From Dicyema japonicum (taxonomy: Eukaryota; Dicyemida; Rhombozoa; Dicyemidae): a stretch of DNA of 64,000 bases. The notes beneath the pieces are model-generated. The model did no database searches, was not told where the DNA came from, and saw only the letters and a list, made by a program, of their open reading frames with translations. Each line of letters starts with the position of its first letter. Position 1 is the first letter of the stretch. Location: contig RDEW01000007.1 in the NCBI GenBank assembly GCA_011109175.1, forward strand, positions 371,712-435,711, written 5' to 3'. Below are positions 44,336 to 55,381 of the stretch, in pieces. Both the position numbers and the translations under genes were made by a program.

Positions 44336-44719
44336 ACATAACATTTTTCAAGTTCTTCAAAATGATTTATCGCGTCTGCATACCTAATTTCCTTGTTATC
44401 TCCATCTTCTTCACAGCTTTCAAAACTTGACTCTTGGATTTTTTTCCAAAAATTCTTCATCAAACAAATTTTCATCATTTGTAGAAAAGTCATTGAAATC
44501 ATATTTTTGGAGCTGAAATTATCAAGGGTTTTATTCGATGCATTCAAATTTGTTTCATTTTTTTTCTCGGTTTTTTCTTCCTCTGTAATTTTCCAATTTT
44601 TAAACGCCTTTTCAAAACAATTTTTATTGTATCTGACGAAACATCCATGAAGCTTTCAAAATATGAATATTCAATTTGTTAGCAATTTTAAGCGCCATTT
44701 CCTGAAGGATTCTGGTTGA

Positions 44720-45175
44720 GGTGGTGACGACATCTCTATTGCAGTCTTATTCGTATTCCTTACCAACTTCTCCGTTCACTCTGGTAACTTTTAATTGCAG
44801 AGGACTTAAACAACCTCACAAAAAACACCAACAAAATACAACATCTCTGTATGCTGTCTACAAGAGACAAAAACGACCGTACAATGTAGAGAACTGTCTG
44901 GCAAAATCCACCTTTTTACCCTCTCATCGGCCTGCCGACATTATGGTCTCGGATTTGCAGTCTACCAGGACCTGATTTACTGTGCTACAAAAACGTGGGC
45001 AGCATTTGACCATGTCGCAGTGCTGCAAATCAAATGCGGAAACAAAATCAACTCAGTCATTTCCATTATAAATGTATGTGCCCCAACCGGAGCGCGAGTC
45101 TTAACAAATATCAAAGAGCTGGACTCTTTTTACTCTACTCTCCCTAGAATATGCAAACCTTTTGTCATCCGGTAC
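44720..45175 (+). mobile_element. LINE endonuclease relic
   Basis: Frames give FTLVTFNCRGLKQPHKKH (start of an AP endonuclease), then CLQETKT-like residues, HYGLGFAVYQDLIYC, DHVAVLQIKCGNKINSVISI and INVCAPTGARVLTNIKELDS. It matches the more decayed piece at 5830-6240. The GDFN and SDH parts are missing, so only the N-terminal half survives. Confidence 0.65.
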
Positions 45176-45789
45176 TAACCTATAACTCTGAGACTCGAGG
45201 AATCTCTAACATAACTTACCTAAAAAGCAGAGATAAAAAATAATAGTCGATTCTTTCTCATGAGAAGAAGGAAGAGAGAGGTTTTTATTCACCATGAACC
45301 AAGTATGCATTTCAAGCATAGAGGTACGTAACCATATCAATCTTTAGGATCGTTGTCTACTTGAAAATCGTCACTTCAAATTGTTTAAATAAAAGCGCCT
45401 CGAGATATTTGAGATTAAAGAATATTTATCCCAGGAACACAATGAGGGGATACAACTTATCGTATAATTAATCGATCCAGGTGTCTAATCCTTGCTTCTT
45501 ATTTTGTCTTGGAATCTTCTCATACCTTGGGAAGAATTCCGGGATGATCTAACTTCCTAGGAAAATTCTCTAGAGGTTTGCTAACTTAAGGAAATCTCCC
45601 TACCATTCTGTCAGAAGATTATCATTATCATCCCACACAGACAAAGGTTTACCGTCTCGAGGGTCCAATAGCACTCTGAAGTTGCGGTTACGTATTATTT
45701 CCAAATGCAAATTAAAATACTCAAATAATCAAATAAATTATAATAATAAAAAAAAAAAAAAATAAAAAAAACCGAAAAGATAATTATAA
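45176..45789. other. Unassigned DNA with poly-A/T tracts
   Basis: No gene recognised. Low-complexity A-rich run at 45750-45776 just downstream of the small minus-strand gene. Confidence 0.4.
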
Positions 45790-46043
45790 TTAATAATGCT
45801 CTGTTTTAGATTTTTCAAGGATAAACTCCGCTTTGTCTTTAATTTTTTGGCTGAGGTCTTCCAGAATATCCCTTTTATGAGCATTTTCCTTTTCCATAAA
45901 CTTAATAAATTTGGAAGTGTCTTCAAATATCATATTAGCATTTCTTGGACATCCGTCCTCTCTCGTGGCAGTAGTTTATTCAAATCTTCAATAACATTAT
46001 TTAACTGGGGACTATTCCAATCATCATCATTCCACCAGGACAT
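45790..46043 (-). CDS. Small acidic helical protein, unassigned
   Basis: The minus strand starts MSWWNDDDWNSPQLNNVIED and continues LNKLLPRERTDVQEML, then in another frame NANMIFEDTSKFIKFMEKEN and KRDILEDLSQKIKDKAEF, ending KSKTEHY. About 83 residues, acidic then helical. The frame change at about 45937-45945 could be a one-base error, or a 38-bp intron (starting at the GTTATTG before IEDLN), which would remove that stretch. Coding looks real from composition. No family recognised. Confidence 0.45.
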
Positions 46044-46410
46044 TTTTAGACTTTACGTTGCTTCTCTATATATAATGTTTACTCTTGGGTAATCAATTAA
46101 TTACAATAGCTACTTCCCCCGTTGATTTGTTGCATCAGAAATTGCATAATATTATTCACATGGGAGTCAACACTTAACCTCTTCAATTAGCTTGAGCTTA
46201 CGATGTCAGTCTGATGCACCATGGCATAGCTTTAAGTATACTTGATCTTCTCACCGTTGAATGTTCTCCCCCTTTTTATTGGACTTGAAGAAATCGGAAA
46301 TCCAAAGTTCTAAAATAAGAAAGCATCGAATACACCAATGTTTGTGTTTAATTCCGTCTGCTACACATTGGGGGATTTGGAACTAGCATTCTATACTTTT
46401 TAGACAGATA

Positions 46411-46775
46411 ATGCCCCAGAGTTTTTGCCAAAAGGGATCGAACATGGATCCCACGTATATCATACTTTATTTTGTTCAGAACCTCATGATTTATGATGTC
46501 TTGAGTCAATCAAATCGTACATGCTCAAAAGAAAAAATGCAGAGGCTTTCATCCATCAAGAAGCTAAATAGATATTCCTGTGAAATAGAGGTACGTCTCC
46601 ACCTCATCCTTTCGACCTATCAACAAGTTGGTTAGCTAGTCAATTCTAGAATGTTCTTAATAGTACATTAGAATATCCTGATGAGTTTAAAGGCAAACCA
46701 CATGAGATTATCGCTAATTTATTAGAATGCAGTATTGAGAAGCTGAATTATCTTTCCACGATTTATCTCAGTTGA
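46411..46775 (+). CDS. Unassigned two-exon frame
   Basis: Exon 46411-46590 (MPQSFCQKGSNMDPTYIILY onward), GT...AG intron 46591-46649 (59 bp), then exon 46650-46775 reading NVLNSTLEYPDEFKGKPHEI and IANLLECSIEKLNYLSTIYL. The join is in phase. The intron is longer than the 22-29 bp usual here, which lowers confidence. Further open pieces follow (IRARELNLILWG near 46790 and SPASILVEWIILKSRFSEFD near 46870-46930), so the gene may continue. No family recognised. Confidence 0.35.
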
Positions 46776-47370
46776 TGTGAGATTTTTAAGATTCGTGCAC
46801 GTGAATTGAACTTAATCCTCTGGGGATGAACCCAAATATAAAAAATCGCCTATAGAATTGTCGCTATGAGCCCTGCTAGTATTTTAGTGGAGTGGATTAT
46901 CTTAAAGTCGAGGTTCAGTGAGTTTGATGATATTGGTTAGTTTATCGAGGATATTGAAGCAATAATTATTATTCCGGTTCTTTCAAGTGGAGAAATCGAT
47001 GACCAAAGTTGTTGCTTTTAGAGGTCATTCTATTTAATCCGATGGAGCAAAGAGGTCGAAGGTGTGGCTGGGCTATGGGAAAGATTACTTTTTTGTATTA
47101 GTTGAAAAGGAAGGAAAGCTCTGGAGCTATTGGGAGAGTGAATAATCCGATGGAGCAAAGAGGTCGAAGGTGTGGCTAGACTATGGGAAAGATTACTTTT
47201 TGTATTAGTTGAAGAGGAAGGAAAGCTCAGGAGCTATTGGAGAGTGAGTAAAGAAATCTTAACGAAATCGGAAGTGCGATTGATTCACAACTCATGGTTT
47301 TTACAGCGCCTAAAAATGGCCATTATCCGCTGCAAAACCATCTGACTTTCACTTTTAGTGTATTCATTGA
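46776..47370. repeat. Region with a 108-bp tandem duplication
   Basis: GATGGAGCAAAGAGGTCGAA starts at 47041 and again at 47149. Both copies continue through GTGTGGCT and TATGGGAAAGATTAC to the block ending GAGAGTGA. The first copy is open and reads DGAKRSKVWLGYGKDYFFVL and VEKEGKLWSYWESE. The second has lost one T and is out of frame. The flanks hold open pieces but no recognised domain. Confidence 0.6.
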
Positions 47371-47690
47371 TTATTATTATTGGCAGTTAACCTATGTTAT
47401 AGGACGTGACAGAGCACGTGCAACAAAGAAAATCAAATTACTAGTTAGCTCCTTCCATTTCTAACTACTCTTTGCCATGTTGCATAACCAGTCAAGGTCC
47501 TCCCCGTCCAAAAGGCATCTCCCGATTTTTTTTAGGTCTTTAACAAGGACGGTCGGTAGGGCTGTTCTCGGTCGACAACGGAAACTAAAACAAAGTAGTC
47601 ATTCATGAGGGTCCCCAGTTCCAAACGAAGTAAATGTCCAAACAACTTCCATCCTGCCTCATATATGTCCATGTCTAGTTAAGCACATGA
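47371..47690 (-). mobile_element. LINE-B 3'-end relic
   Basis: Minus-strand frames read WKLFGHLLRLELGT, MNDYFVLVSVVDREQPYRPS and KKSGDAFWTGR, matching the C-terminal WRLFGHVLRMDL and VAMEDHFMFEGK blocks of LINE-B at 27680-27800. The 3' end is a TAATAATAAT tail at about 47371-47383. Dead. Confidence 0.65.
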
Positions 47691-47699
47691 TTTATAAGT

Positions 47700-48954
47700 T
47701 CATTTATAATGAACCCTGACTAAGATTTTCAAAAGCGACAATTTAAAATGTTTTTATAATAATTAAAATATTAGAATTGATTATTTTTTAATTTCCCACA
47801 TAAAATATTATTAATTTTAAACTCGCTAAAACTTATTTACATACAACGTGCTTTCTATAATTTCTATGGCTCTCGTGAAGTGCTTAGATAATAATAATAA
47901 CGTGCATTCTATCCATGAAGGAAATTGCTGCCCCGCATGGAGGACGACTTGAGCGAAAACGAAAAGAAGATCCAAGATTTGTGGTATTTTGAAAATCTGC
48001 TGCCTCAAATGGGTGTCGGACTGTATAAAGTTAACACATCCCCACTATTGAGTAATATTGAAAGAAAATTTGTGCCTTACAAAAAGTTCTCATTGGACAA
48101 TAAATTGTATCATGGTAGACTCCCAAATTAGAATCAATAAGGTTTCTAATTTCGTCAAGGGATCTGTATACATTGTGACTTTGGTACTGATCCTTTCATG
48201 AAAGATGAGAAGTTTTTCAATCCGATGACTTGAACTCGGATCCTATGGTCATCATTTTTCTCCATTGTTTCGCGATGGTTTGAAAGCGGCATAACAGAGG
48301 ACACGATACTATTTTATTCAAAAACTCTAAAAATTAAAAAATAAAAAGTCAATAAAAATTTGGACTTTGTTGACTTAAAAATTAAATTTTGATTTTTGTT
48401 ATTATCCAAAATTTTGAATTTTTGACTTTATAACTTTTGATTAATAATCACATTTTTATAAGTTTTAGACAATTTTATGATCTGATCATTCGAATCATTG
48501 CTTTTAATCCAAAAACGTTGTCTATTTAAGCTTAGTAGCAACATAGAATGATATTAATCATCCCACACGTGTTGCTTCTGACAAATGATCCCTCGACTTT
48601 TTTCAATTTCTGTTGAATGAGAATCGAACATTGATTTTAATGGACACGACAGTTATCAAAACTTAGGGTTTACTATGTCGTCGACTTTGCCACCTCATCC
48701 ATTTTACTGCGAACATCTCCATTTGAAGACGATGATGAGAACTAGTCGGTAATTAACTCTTCTAAGAAAACATCGAGGATCTCAGGATGTGGAGTTACCC
48801 CCAGACCAACTAAAGTAGTAAGGAAATTAAGTTAATCCAGTTATCACCGTCGACATGACCAATTAATTATCTCGGAACCCTCCAAGGACTGCTCTGAAGG
48901 ATTAGGAAGACAAAATGACTAAGCGTTTGCCATAAAGCTAATTTATTCAGAAAT
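47700..48954. other. Unassigned, AT-rich
   Basis: A 68-codon frame at 47925-48131 (MLPRMEDDLSENEKKIQDLW) has no recognised domain. 48300-48480 is a low-complexity AT tract with weak internal inverted repeats. Nothing else supported. Confidence 0.35.
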
Positions 48955-49045
48955 ATAAAATAAGTCTGTAAATTTGTTAATTTGGGATCGCAGTTGTCCG
49001 TGAAAACGCAGAAAAGCTTACTCCGTAATGTCAGCAGCCACTCTC
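48955..49045 (+). mobile_element. LINE-C 3'-end relic
   Basis: GGATCGCAGTTGTCCGTGAA then AAGCTTACTCCGTAATGTCA matches 25233-25275 (ATCGCAGTTGTTCGCGGAAA, AAGCTTACTCCGTGAATTAG), the end of the LINE-C coding region. About 90 bp only. Confidence 0.5.
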
Positions 49046-49213
49046 CCCATAGTTAATAAATAATATTTTATTGTTAAATAAATTTTTACAATTTGTTAAT
49101 TGACAATTTTTGTGCTAATTAAGTGTTTCTGCTTTAACAACATATGTATATTCTTAATTAACACTTGATGTTTCAAAATTACACTTAAATAGATTTTATT
49201 CACAATTAGCAAA

Positions 49214-50912
49214 ATGTCTCTTCTTTTCATTTTATCTGTAATTCAAAATTAACACTATTTTTAGATTTCGCTCATCGACTCAGCCCAAAATGGTGAATTC
49301 CTTTGATAAATTTAGATAAAATCTTAACTTGCTATTACACGAACTGGGCAGTTTACAGAAATGGGAATGCCAAGTACGACGCCAAGTACATGTACCCTTA
49401 CCTTTGCACACATATAATGTACGCGTTCGTGAATATCGACTACCAAACTCTGACTATAGTACCGACTGATCCCTGGTCTGACATGCCAGGTTTTAGTCTA
49501 TGACTTAATTTAGATGGACTTGTAACTTTGGAAAAGTCACATCGCTAAAGAAAATCAATCCTGACTTAAAGTCCTTGTGTCTATTGGAGGATGGGCGAGA
49601 CAGATAAAGGAATTCAAACATGCCTCGGGAGTGAAAAAAACAGAAAATTATTTGCACGAAATGCAAAAAAATTTCTTAAAAAATTCAACTTTGATGGATT
49701 AGACGTTGATTGGGAGTATCCTAGTGACAAGAACAAATTCTCTCTTTTGATCAAAGTCCTAAAATAAAAGTAATCCTAAGGCACTTCATGAGGAATTGAA
49801 AATGGACACTTCAGGACTCATATTTGCTGACGGCCGCAGTTTCCGCAGGAGAATGGACGGCTTCAGTTTCCTATGACATTCCATCGATTTCCAAGTAAAG
49901 GTGTTCTGGGATTCTACTAGATATCTTGATCAAATCTACGTCATGACTTATGACTTCTATGGCCAATTTTCAAGCGTGGTTGGGCATCACAGCGGGTTGT
50001 ACTGCTCGATAATAACGACCAATTCTGCACAGTATCTAGAATATTCAGTTTAGGATTTTGCCGTGAAATATTGGAACAAACATGGAGCTCCACTATCAAA
50101 GATTTCGATTGGCGTCCCTACATATGCTCAGGGATTCAAGACTAATACAAAAAAACCACGTCCTGGAGATGAAAAAATTGGTGGAACTCCAAAAGGAAGT
50201 ATATTGTACAATAGCGGGATCCTGGCTTATCTTGAAGTCCCTGTCTTTGATAAATTTAGTACTGTAATGAAGGATATAGAAATGTCTGGGACGACACCCA
50301 AAAAGTGGCTCACGGAGAAAAAGATCACTATTGGCTCGGATATGAGACCATCGAAAGCATTCGTGAAAAAGTTACAAATTCAAATATCTTAGGCAAATTA
50401 TGTCAAAGAGAAAGGATTGGCTGGAATGTTTGTGTGGACTCTAGATTTCGACGACTTTACGGGAAAAGAATGCAACAACGGAAAGAGTCCTTTGATTGGG
50501 GAGATCCACAAGGAACTCAACATTTATCCAGGAATTGTGATTAATTTCTCTAAATCAAGGACTGGGAATCACGATTCGAGACAAAATATATTTCCAGTAT
50601 TTCAACAACGATCAATCGAGACTCCAATCCAAGTAGAAAGAGGACGACTCAAAATAAGACCCCGATTACTCAAGAACCACCAACTGAAAGTTCTGACGTC
50701 AATAATATTGATTTAAGTTTTTATTATAATATATTTTAGACCGGGTTTGCACCAAAGTCGGAGTGTTTGCTCTCCATGGATGTAAAACATTTATTAACTG
50801 CTGCGGACTTGTTGGTCAGACTCCCCGCGTTTTTAAATGCCCGGAAAATTTACTTTTCGATGAAAATTTGAAGACTTGTAATTATCCACATTTGGTTGAT
50901 TGCAATGTCTAA
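49214..50912 (+). CDS. GH18 chitinase with C-terminal CBM14, about 11 tiny introns
   Basis: Signal peptide (MSLLFILSISLIDSAQN after splicing), then a GH18 barrel: CYYTNWAVYRNGNAKY, VLVSIGGWARQ, the catalytic FDGLDVDWEYP (49690-49722; E at 49714-49716 is the acid), LLTAAVSAGEWTASVSYDIP, YVMTYDFYGQFSSVVGHHS, GVPTYAQGF, GMFVWTLDFDDFTG. A Ser/Thr-rich linker and a CBM14 chitin-binding domain with six cysteines (CTKVG to NYPHLVDC) follow. Introns: 49238-49264, 49293-49315, 49490-49513, 49522-49550 (uncertain), 49756-49780, 49895-49920, 50032-50053, 50237-50259, 50371-50392, 50537-50559, 50717-50739. Three single-base slips remain, near 49577, in the A run at 49636, and near 49815, so it is either a consensus-error victim or a recent pseudogene. 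It would hydrolyse chitin outside the cell. Confidence 0.85.
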
Positions 50913-50950
50913 CTTTAATCTCACTAATTCTTAGTTAATTTCTGACGTTT

Positions 50951-51250
50951 GGGGGTTTAATTTAAAAGAATGTTACTTTAAAAATATTTTATGAACTTTG
51001 ACCAGTCGATTTGTTGGTTATCAGGGAACTCTCTAAACTTATCTGGATTCCTTCGCATAACAACCGTTTCCTTAAATTTTTGTGCTGTTTTTCGCCAAAG
51101 AGACAATCTTGGCCATTGTTTACAGTAGAATTCACTAAAAAGAGACTAGCAGATGCTCTTTTATGTAATTTAACATGTGGGGGTTTTAATTAAAAGAATG
51201 TTACTTTGAAAATATTTTATAAACTTTGACCACTCGATTTGTTGGTTAAT
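50951..51250. repeat. Direct repeat of about 75 bp, period 228 bp
   Basis: GGGGGTTTAATTTAAAAGAA starts at 50951. A near copy, GGGGGTTTTAATTAAAAGAA, starts at 51179. Both run on through AATGTTACTTT, AAATATTTTAT and CTTTGACCA to TCGATTTGTTGGTTA. The 150 bp between them are single copy. Possibly a local duplication or very short terminal repeats; no coding link. Confidence 0.75.
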
Positions 51251-51290
51251 CGTTCGGAAGTTGGTTGTGGACTTACCCTTGGTGCACTAC

Positions 51291-51760
51291 AGCAGTGTTT
51301 CTTAAACTTTTGTATCGTCCCTGTAAAAAATTTATCTGCCCGCAAATAACTTTAATTTTTAATTGTAGATATCAGAACTTAAAAAAATTGTTAGATAAAA
51401 TAAAGTTGTTATGATAGGTCTCCATTATGTCCTGCAGGCATTGAGCGCGCAATGGGAGTTTCCTTCATAATCGGGAGTCTAATGTCCTGGAAAATCAAAA
51501 CTTTAATTATTATTAAAAAAATTGTTAATATGTCCACTGACCTAGGTGAAGGTTTACCATTCTGTATTTTTAATAATTTTTGTAAGATCTACTCTGATAT
51601 CCCCTTCTTCACGATATTCAAATCATTACGCCTCTTACTCATCATATGGTTAAGCAGACTAAATCGGAAGGATAACAACGTTGAAGAAGATTTTCCCATA
51701 ATTTCGGTAATCGTAGTTTTGGTGTTTTGGTGTCCAGGCATTTGACCGATAGATATTAGG
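51291..51760. mobile_element. hAT-type end and unassigned sequence
   Basis: CAGTGTTTCTTAAACTTTTG at 51291 has the form of a hAT-Charlie terminal repeat. No transposase is readable downstream. An open frame at 51452-51745 is hydrophobic and unassigned. The opposite end was not found. Confidence 0.45.
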
Positions 51761-51960
51761 CCGACAGGACATAGTTTATATGGTGAACCTTCGAATTACG
51801 ATTTACTTTGCTGACAATTGGTGGTCACTGCCAACGTGGATGAATGGACTGTCATCGTCTTTTATACTCGTACAACTGAATACATTGATTGTGGGGTTTG
51901 CCTAAAATCTATAAGTTGTCATGACTACACTATATAATGGATTTGTATTAACAATAATAA

Positions 51961-52215
51961 ATGTCAACTAATAGTTGCACGTGTATAATCATTGTAGGAT
52001 TGCACAGAACCAGTCAAATCAAAAATAAACACGAGGAATTGATGTATCTGCAAACACAACACTTCATTGAACGAGAAAAAAAGAAACGACTCAGTCAAAT
52101 TGACAGAAGTATCGCAACGATTAGAAAATCCTTTACTTTTGAAAAACAGTCATATTTCCGTGGTAAAGTTAAAGTTTCTCAGGAAACTTCAGATGTAAAA
52201 GAAGTCGGGGACTAA
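51961..52215 (+). CDS. Lys/Glu-rich exon, unassigned
   Basis: An 84-codon frame. From about residue 14 it reads HRTSQIKNKHEELMYLQTQH, then FIEREKKKRLSQIDRSIATI, ending VSQETSDVKEVGD. Charged and helical, plausibly a final exon because an AG acceptor (TTGTAG at about 51995-52000) precedes the helical part. The upstream exon was not identified. No family recognised. Confidence 0.35.
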   Translation: MSTNSCTCIIIVGLHRTSQIKNKHEELMYLQTQHFIEREKKKRLSQIDRSIATIRKSFTFEKQSYFRGKVKVSQETSDVKEVGD

Positions 52216-52689
52216 TTTAACATGTATTATGTATAAATAATATGAATTGTTGCATTTTTTGTTTTCCAGTGTTTAACTCAGTTACCCTAAGGGTTAATGA
52301 AAAAAGCTTGTATTAAGAAAAAAACCAAGCCGAGCACCAACTGCCAAGGCCTGGGCATTGCTGCGAACGATGATAATTCAAAGTCGTCTGTGGAACCAGT
52401 TCCACTCCCGAAAACCTCGGAGAACATCTCTGGTGATATGTCGGGCCACACCCGAAGTCTCGATCGCAGAAACGGTCTCCAAGCACAGAATATTTATCCA
52501 GCTTGATCCGTTTGTCAGTATCAGCAGCAGAACTGTTGAGGTTGTACTGGGAACCATATTTGTCATGGAAATAAGATCTGAGGGTTTATTTGTCGGAAGG
52601 TTGAGGTGGTGACAATACCCAAAAGTTTTTTAAAATAAAAAAGCAACAAACAACTCGCTGGTACATTCCGGTTGGAGGTCCCAGACATC
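52216..52689. other. Unassigned, probable LINE debris
   Basis: Open frames at 52297-52612 have no domain. Local GC content is higher than in intergenic DNA, as in the LINE relics. GTTGAGGTGGTGAC at about 52601 also occurs just before the LINE endonuclease relic at 44717. Confidence 0.35.
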
Positions 52690-52915
52690 TACGATGTTTT
52701 GACTTGACAAGTGACGACGTCATGAGTGAATATATCACCGCGGAACTGGATTGTTTATAAAGGACATACACACAACAAAAAAAAGTTAAGAGCATTCCTT
52801 GGTTCTCCCTCTACGATTAGTCATCATAACTGTTCTTTACTTAAAGAACGTGAGTGTCCTGAGCGGAGGTATTGCTAATATGTCTCTGCGTAAAAAAGTG
52901 CAGTATCATTAAAGA
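52690..52915. repeat. Short interspersed repeat, copy 2
   Basis: Diverged copy of 1976-2201: GACGACGTCATGAGTG, CGCGGAACTGGATTG, CATTCCTTGGTTCT, AACTGTTCTTTACTTAAA, GTGTCCTGAGCGGAG in the same order. This copy ends in CAGTATCATTAAAG and not in a clear triplet run. Confidence 0.55.
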
Positions 52916-53264
52916 TAACTAAATACTGAGGTGCTGAGATCATCACTTCAGAATTGCTACTCCGAGGGCTGCAATAGTCACGAATCTTAGACATATGATG
53001 TGGACACAGTCTATCTCTGAATGGAAAGAAGTTTTAATCCTGGACTGGACGTGGAAGATCTCTGAGAGATCTTAACTTGACGGAACTCTTCCTAATGGTC
53101 AGCAGTTTTACTACTCCCCTATGAAGGACACTTAAATATTTAGCTTTATATGATCTTAAAACGAGGTTAAATAATTTTTTGTACAAATCTTAATTAAAAA
53201 CCAATGAGGGATTGGTCCCCAGGTTAGAAGAGGCCAAAAAGTCATTTCCTAAAATGAGATAAAA

Positions 53265-53590
53265 ATGATATTTTGAAAAATTAAACGCATGAAACGCGCA
53301 CAGAGCCTGCAGATACCCTTCCATACCGGATTCCACTGGCCTTGACAGGGGAGACAAAAAGCAACCGGACGGAGTGACATTTTTTCCGTTCGAGGAGAGC
53401 AAACCGTTATTTTTGGATGCAACATTAGTCGACTTTCAGTCCCTCACCAACATCATCGGGAGCACGAAAGACACTAGCCCCAGATAAGAAATCAGAGAAA
53501 GCTAAATAAAAGAAATACAGAGGACTCCTCGATCGATATACCTTCCGCGCGATTGCTGTAGAGACAAGAAACTCAAGTAACTCTAAAAAC
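53265..53590 (+). mobile_element. LINE-C C-terminal relic
   Basis: Frames give SLQIPSIPDSTGLDRGDKKQ, PDGVTFFPFEESKPLFLDAT and LVDFQSLTNIIGST, then, after a break, FRAIAVETRNSS. These align with GDGKRIGMTLFPSTSGRSLV, WDATCVDTFTSTNIYKS and YRFTLVATESS of the copy at 28804-29420. Here the motif is K-K-Q-P-D-G and L-D-A-T, closer to a GKRPDG...WDAT consensus. Dead fragment. Confidence 0.65.
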
Positions 53591-54163
53591 GAAACCTCTT
53601 CGTTTTATCATAAATAAATGATGTTATTTCTTCTTCATCCACTGCATTTTTTCAGAAGAATTTATAGACATAAATTCTTCGATTTCTATCGGATCGTGAA
53701 TATCCGTGTTGATAATATTTCTCATGTTCACATTTACTAATGGTGTACTAATACCCGATTTTTTAGAATTTAAAAACAATTGTTGATTGTTTTAGTCATA
53801 CATCTTCCCAGGTCATTTTATAAATAGAACAATGTCTTTAGGTTCAAAATTTTATATCATTCATGAACTGACATTTTTTCTTTTTCCAATAATCCAGTAA
53901 GATACTCCAATTTGTGTCTATTGGACTTAGTTAATCATATAACAATAAAAAACAGTTTTAGTTTAACCCCAAAATAGCAAAATAGTATTTTTTTCAATCC
54001 AAAGGATTTCAGGACGATATGAAGAGTAATGTTTTGCTGAATTCAACCAAGTATCCCATTCTGTGACAACTATGTCCGAATACTCAAATTTTTGAAAAAA
54101 AAATATTTTCTTTTTTTGTTTTTACACATGATTACTTTACTTGCTATTTGTCGACATCGCCAT
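53591..54163. other. Unassigned AT-rich DNA
   Basis: No gene, transposon protein or array recognised. Confidence 0.4.
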
Positions 54164-54741
54164 AATGTGAACTGATCATGTGAAATAAATAGAAAAAATG
54201 ACAGAATCTACAGCTAAAACTATTAACTAAAAATTATCATTGACAGGTGTTGATCACAAGTCCTACTACCTTTGGCTTAGACAAGGGGTTGATAATCTGG
54301 TATAATCCGGCTGTAATATGAAATTTGCCAGCCTTAATAAATGTAATGAATAATTTATTGTGTAACGAAACAATCAAAATAATCCAGCCAGATAGTTGAG
54401 TGGCTGTTTTTGTGACAACTGCCACAAAAATCTTTTGGAGCACCCTCGGTTTCCCGAAGTTCGTTGCTTGCTTTATTTTTCATGGACCCTAGTGATCTTA
54501 GAAAAGAGACTTTCATGGGCCCGCTCGTCTCGATGATTACGGGCTGAATGTAGAATCTTGTTGAGATGGCTGTCATATTTTCTTATTTTGAACATCTCGA
54601 AAGTTCGAGTATCCTTTCCAGCTTTCAACGTGGAGCTTGAAAGTCTCGATTGGGAAAAGGTATAGGTGTAGTCCTCATCCCAATACATTTTTGAGAACAT
54701 CAAGTACCTTGTCATCTGTGAAACTCTCGACTTGGTCAGCG
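54164..54741 (-). mobile_element. LINE-C C-terminal piece, inverted copy at 61495-62080
   Basis: Minus-strand frames read TYTFSQSRLSSSTLKAGKDT and KIRKYDSHLN (54473-54715), RFYIQPVIIETSGPMKVSFL and RSLGSMKNKASNELRETE (54355-54576), then LQKIFVAVVTKTATQ (54237-54443). The order matches the other LINE-C copies, with three frames used. The whole segment is almost identical to 61495-62080 on the opposite strand. Both copies sit next to Tigger DDE sequence. Confidence 0.65.
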
Positions 54742-55061
54742 TAATTCTCTAATTTGGACTTTATGTATTTTATATGACTAATCTGCCAATTGAGGAAGTT
54801 GAAGAGGTTTTTTATTGAATCGAAATCGGTTCGGTCTGAGTAGATGTCCATGTTGGCGAGGTTATATGAGAGAGACTGATGTCTGGAGAGGTAAGAGAGT
54901 CTTTACGCAGTTCGGGCTTCTGGTGTGACTTTTTGGGTTATTGAGGATTTATAGGTAATCCAGATTTCCATTTATTCGAACTATAATCCACATAAAAAGA
55001 AAATTTGGTTCCTTGAAAGACAGTGATATCCACATTGTTCGAATTCATAAAGGCTGTGATT

Positions 55062-55175
55062 TCATTTAATTTGTTTCATAGGACGGTTAGCTTTCAACGT
55101 GGAGCTTGAAAGTCGTGGAGCTTGAAAGTCATTTAATTTGTTTCATAGGACGGTTAGCTTTCAACGTGGACAATG
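55062..55175. repeat. Local duplication around GGTTAGCTTTCAACGTGG
   Basis: TCATTTAATTTGTTTCATAG starts at 55062 and again at 55129 (period 67). Between them GTGGAGCTTGAAAGTC is itself repeated. The second copy runs into GACAATGCACCTTAAAATTC, which also occurs at 55819-55838 inside the Tigger relic. Confidence 0.75.
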
Positions 55176-55381
55176 CACCTTAAAATTCAAAAAATGACGA
55201 TGGGTCAGAATTTTCTTAATATCGACAGATTCGATGAGAGAAATTGGGAAAGTTAAAAGTAGTCAACTCTGGTAGATTATCATTGGATGAAGATGAAAGG
55301 TGTGATCTTTAGTTAAATGTCTAAACGGCACAACTTGGAGGTGAACCACATGACATTTATAATTTATTTACAACTTTATAC

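Noticed and set aside
54237-54443. The 68-codon frame MLQKIFVAVVTKTATQ... as a gene (identical frame at 61794-62000)
   Set aside because: Its start aligns with the C-terminus of the LINE-C protein (RIxVAVVRGxA) and the rest is out-of-frame 3' sequence. Conservation reflects a repeated element.
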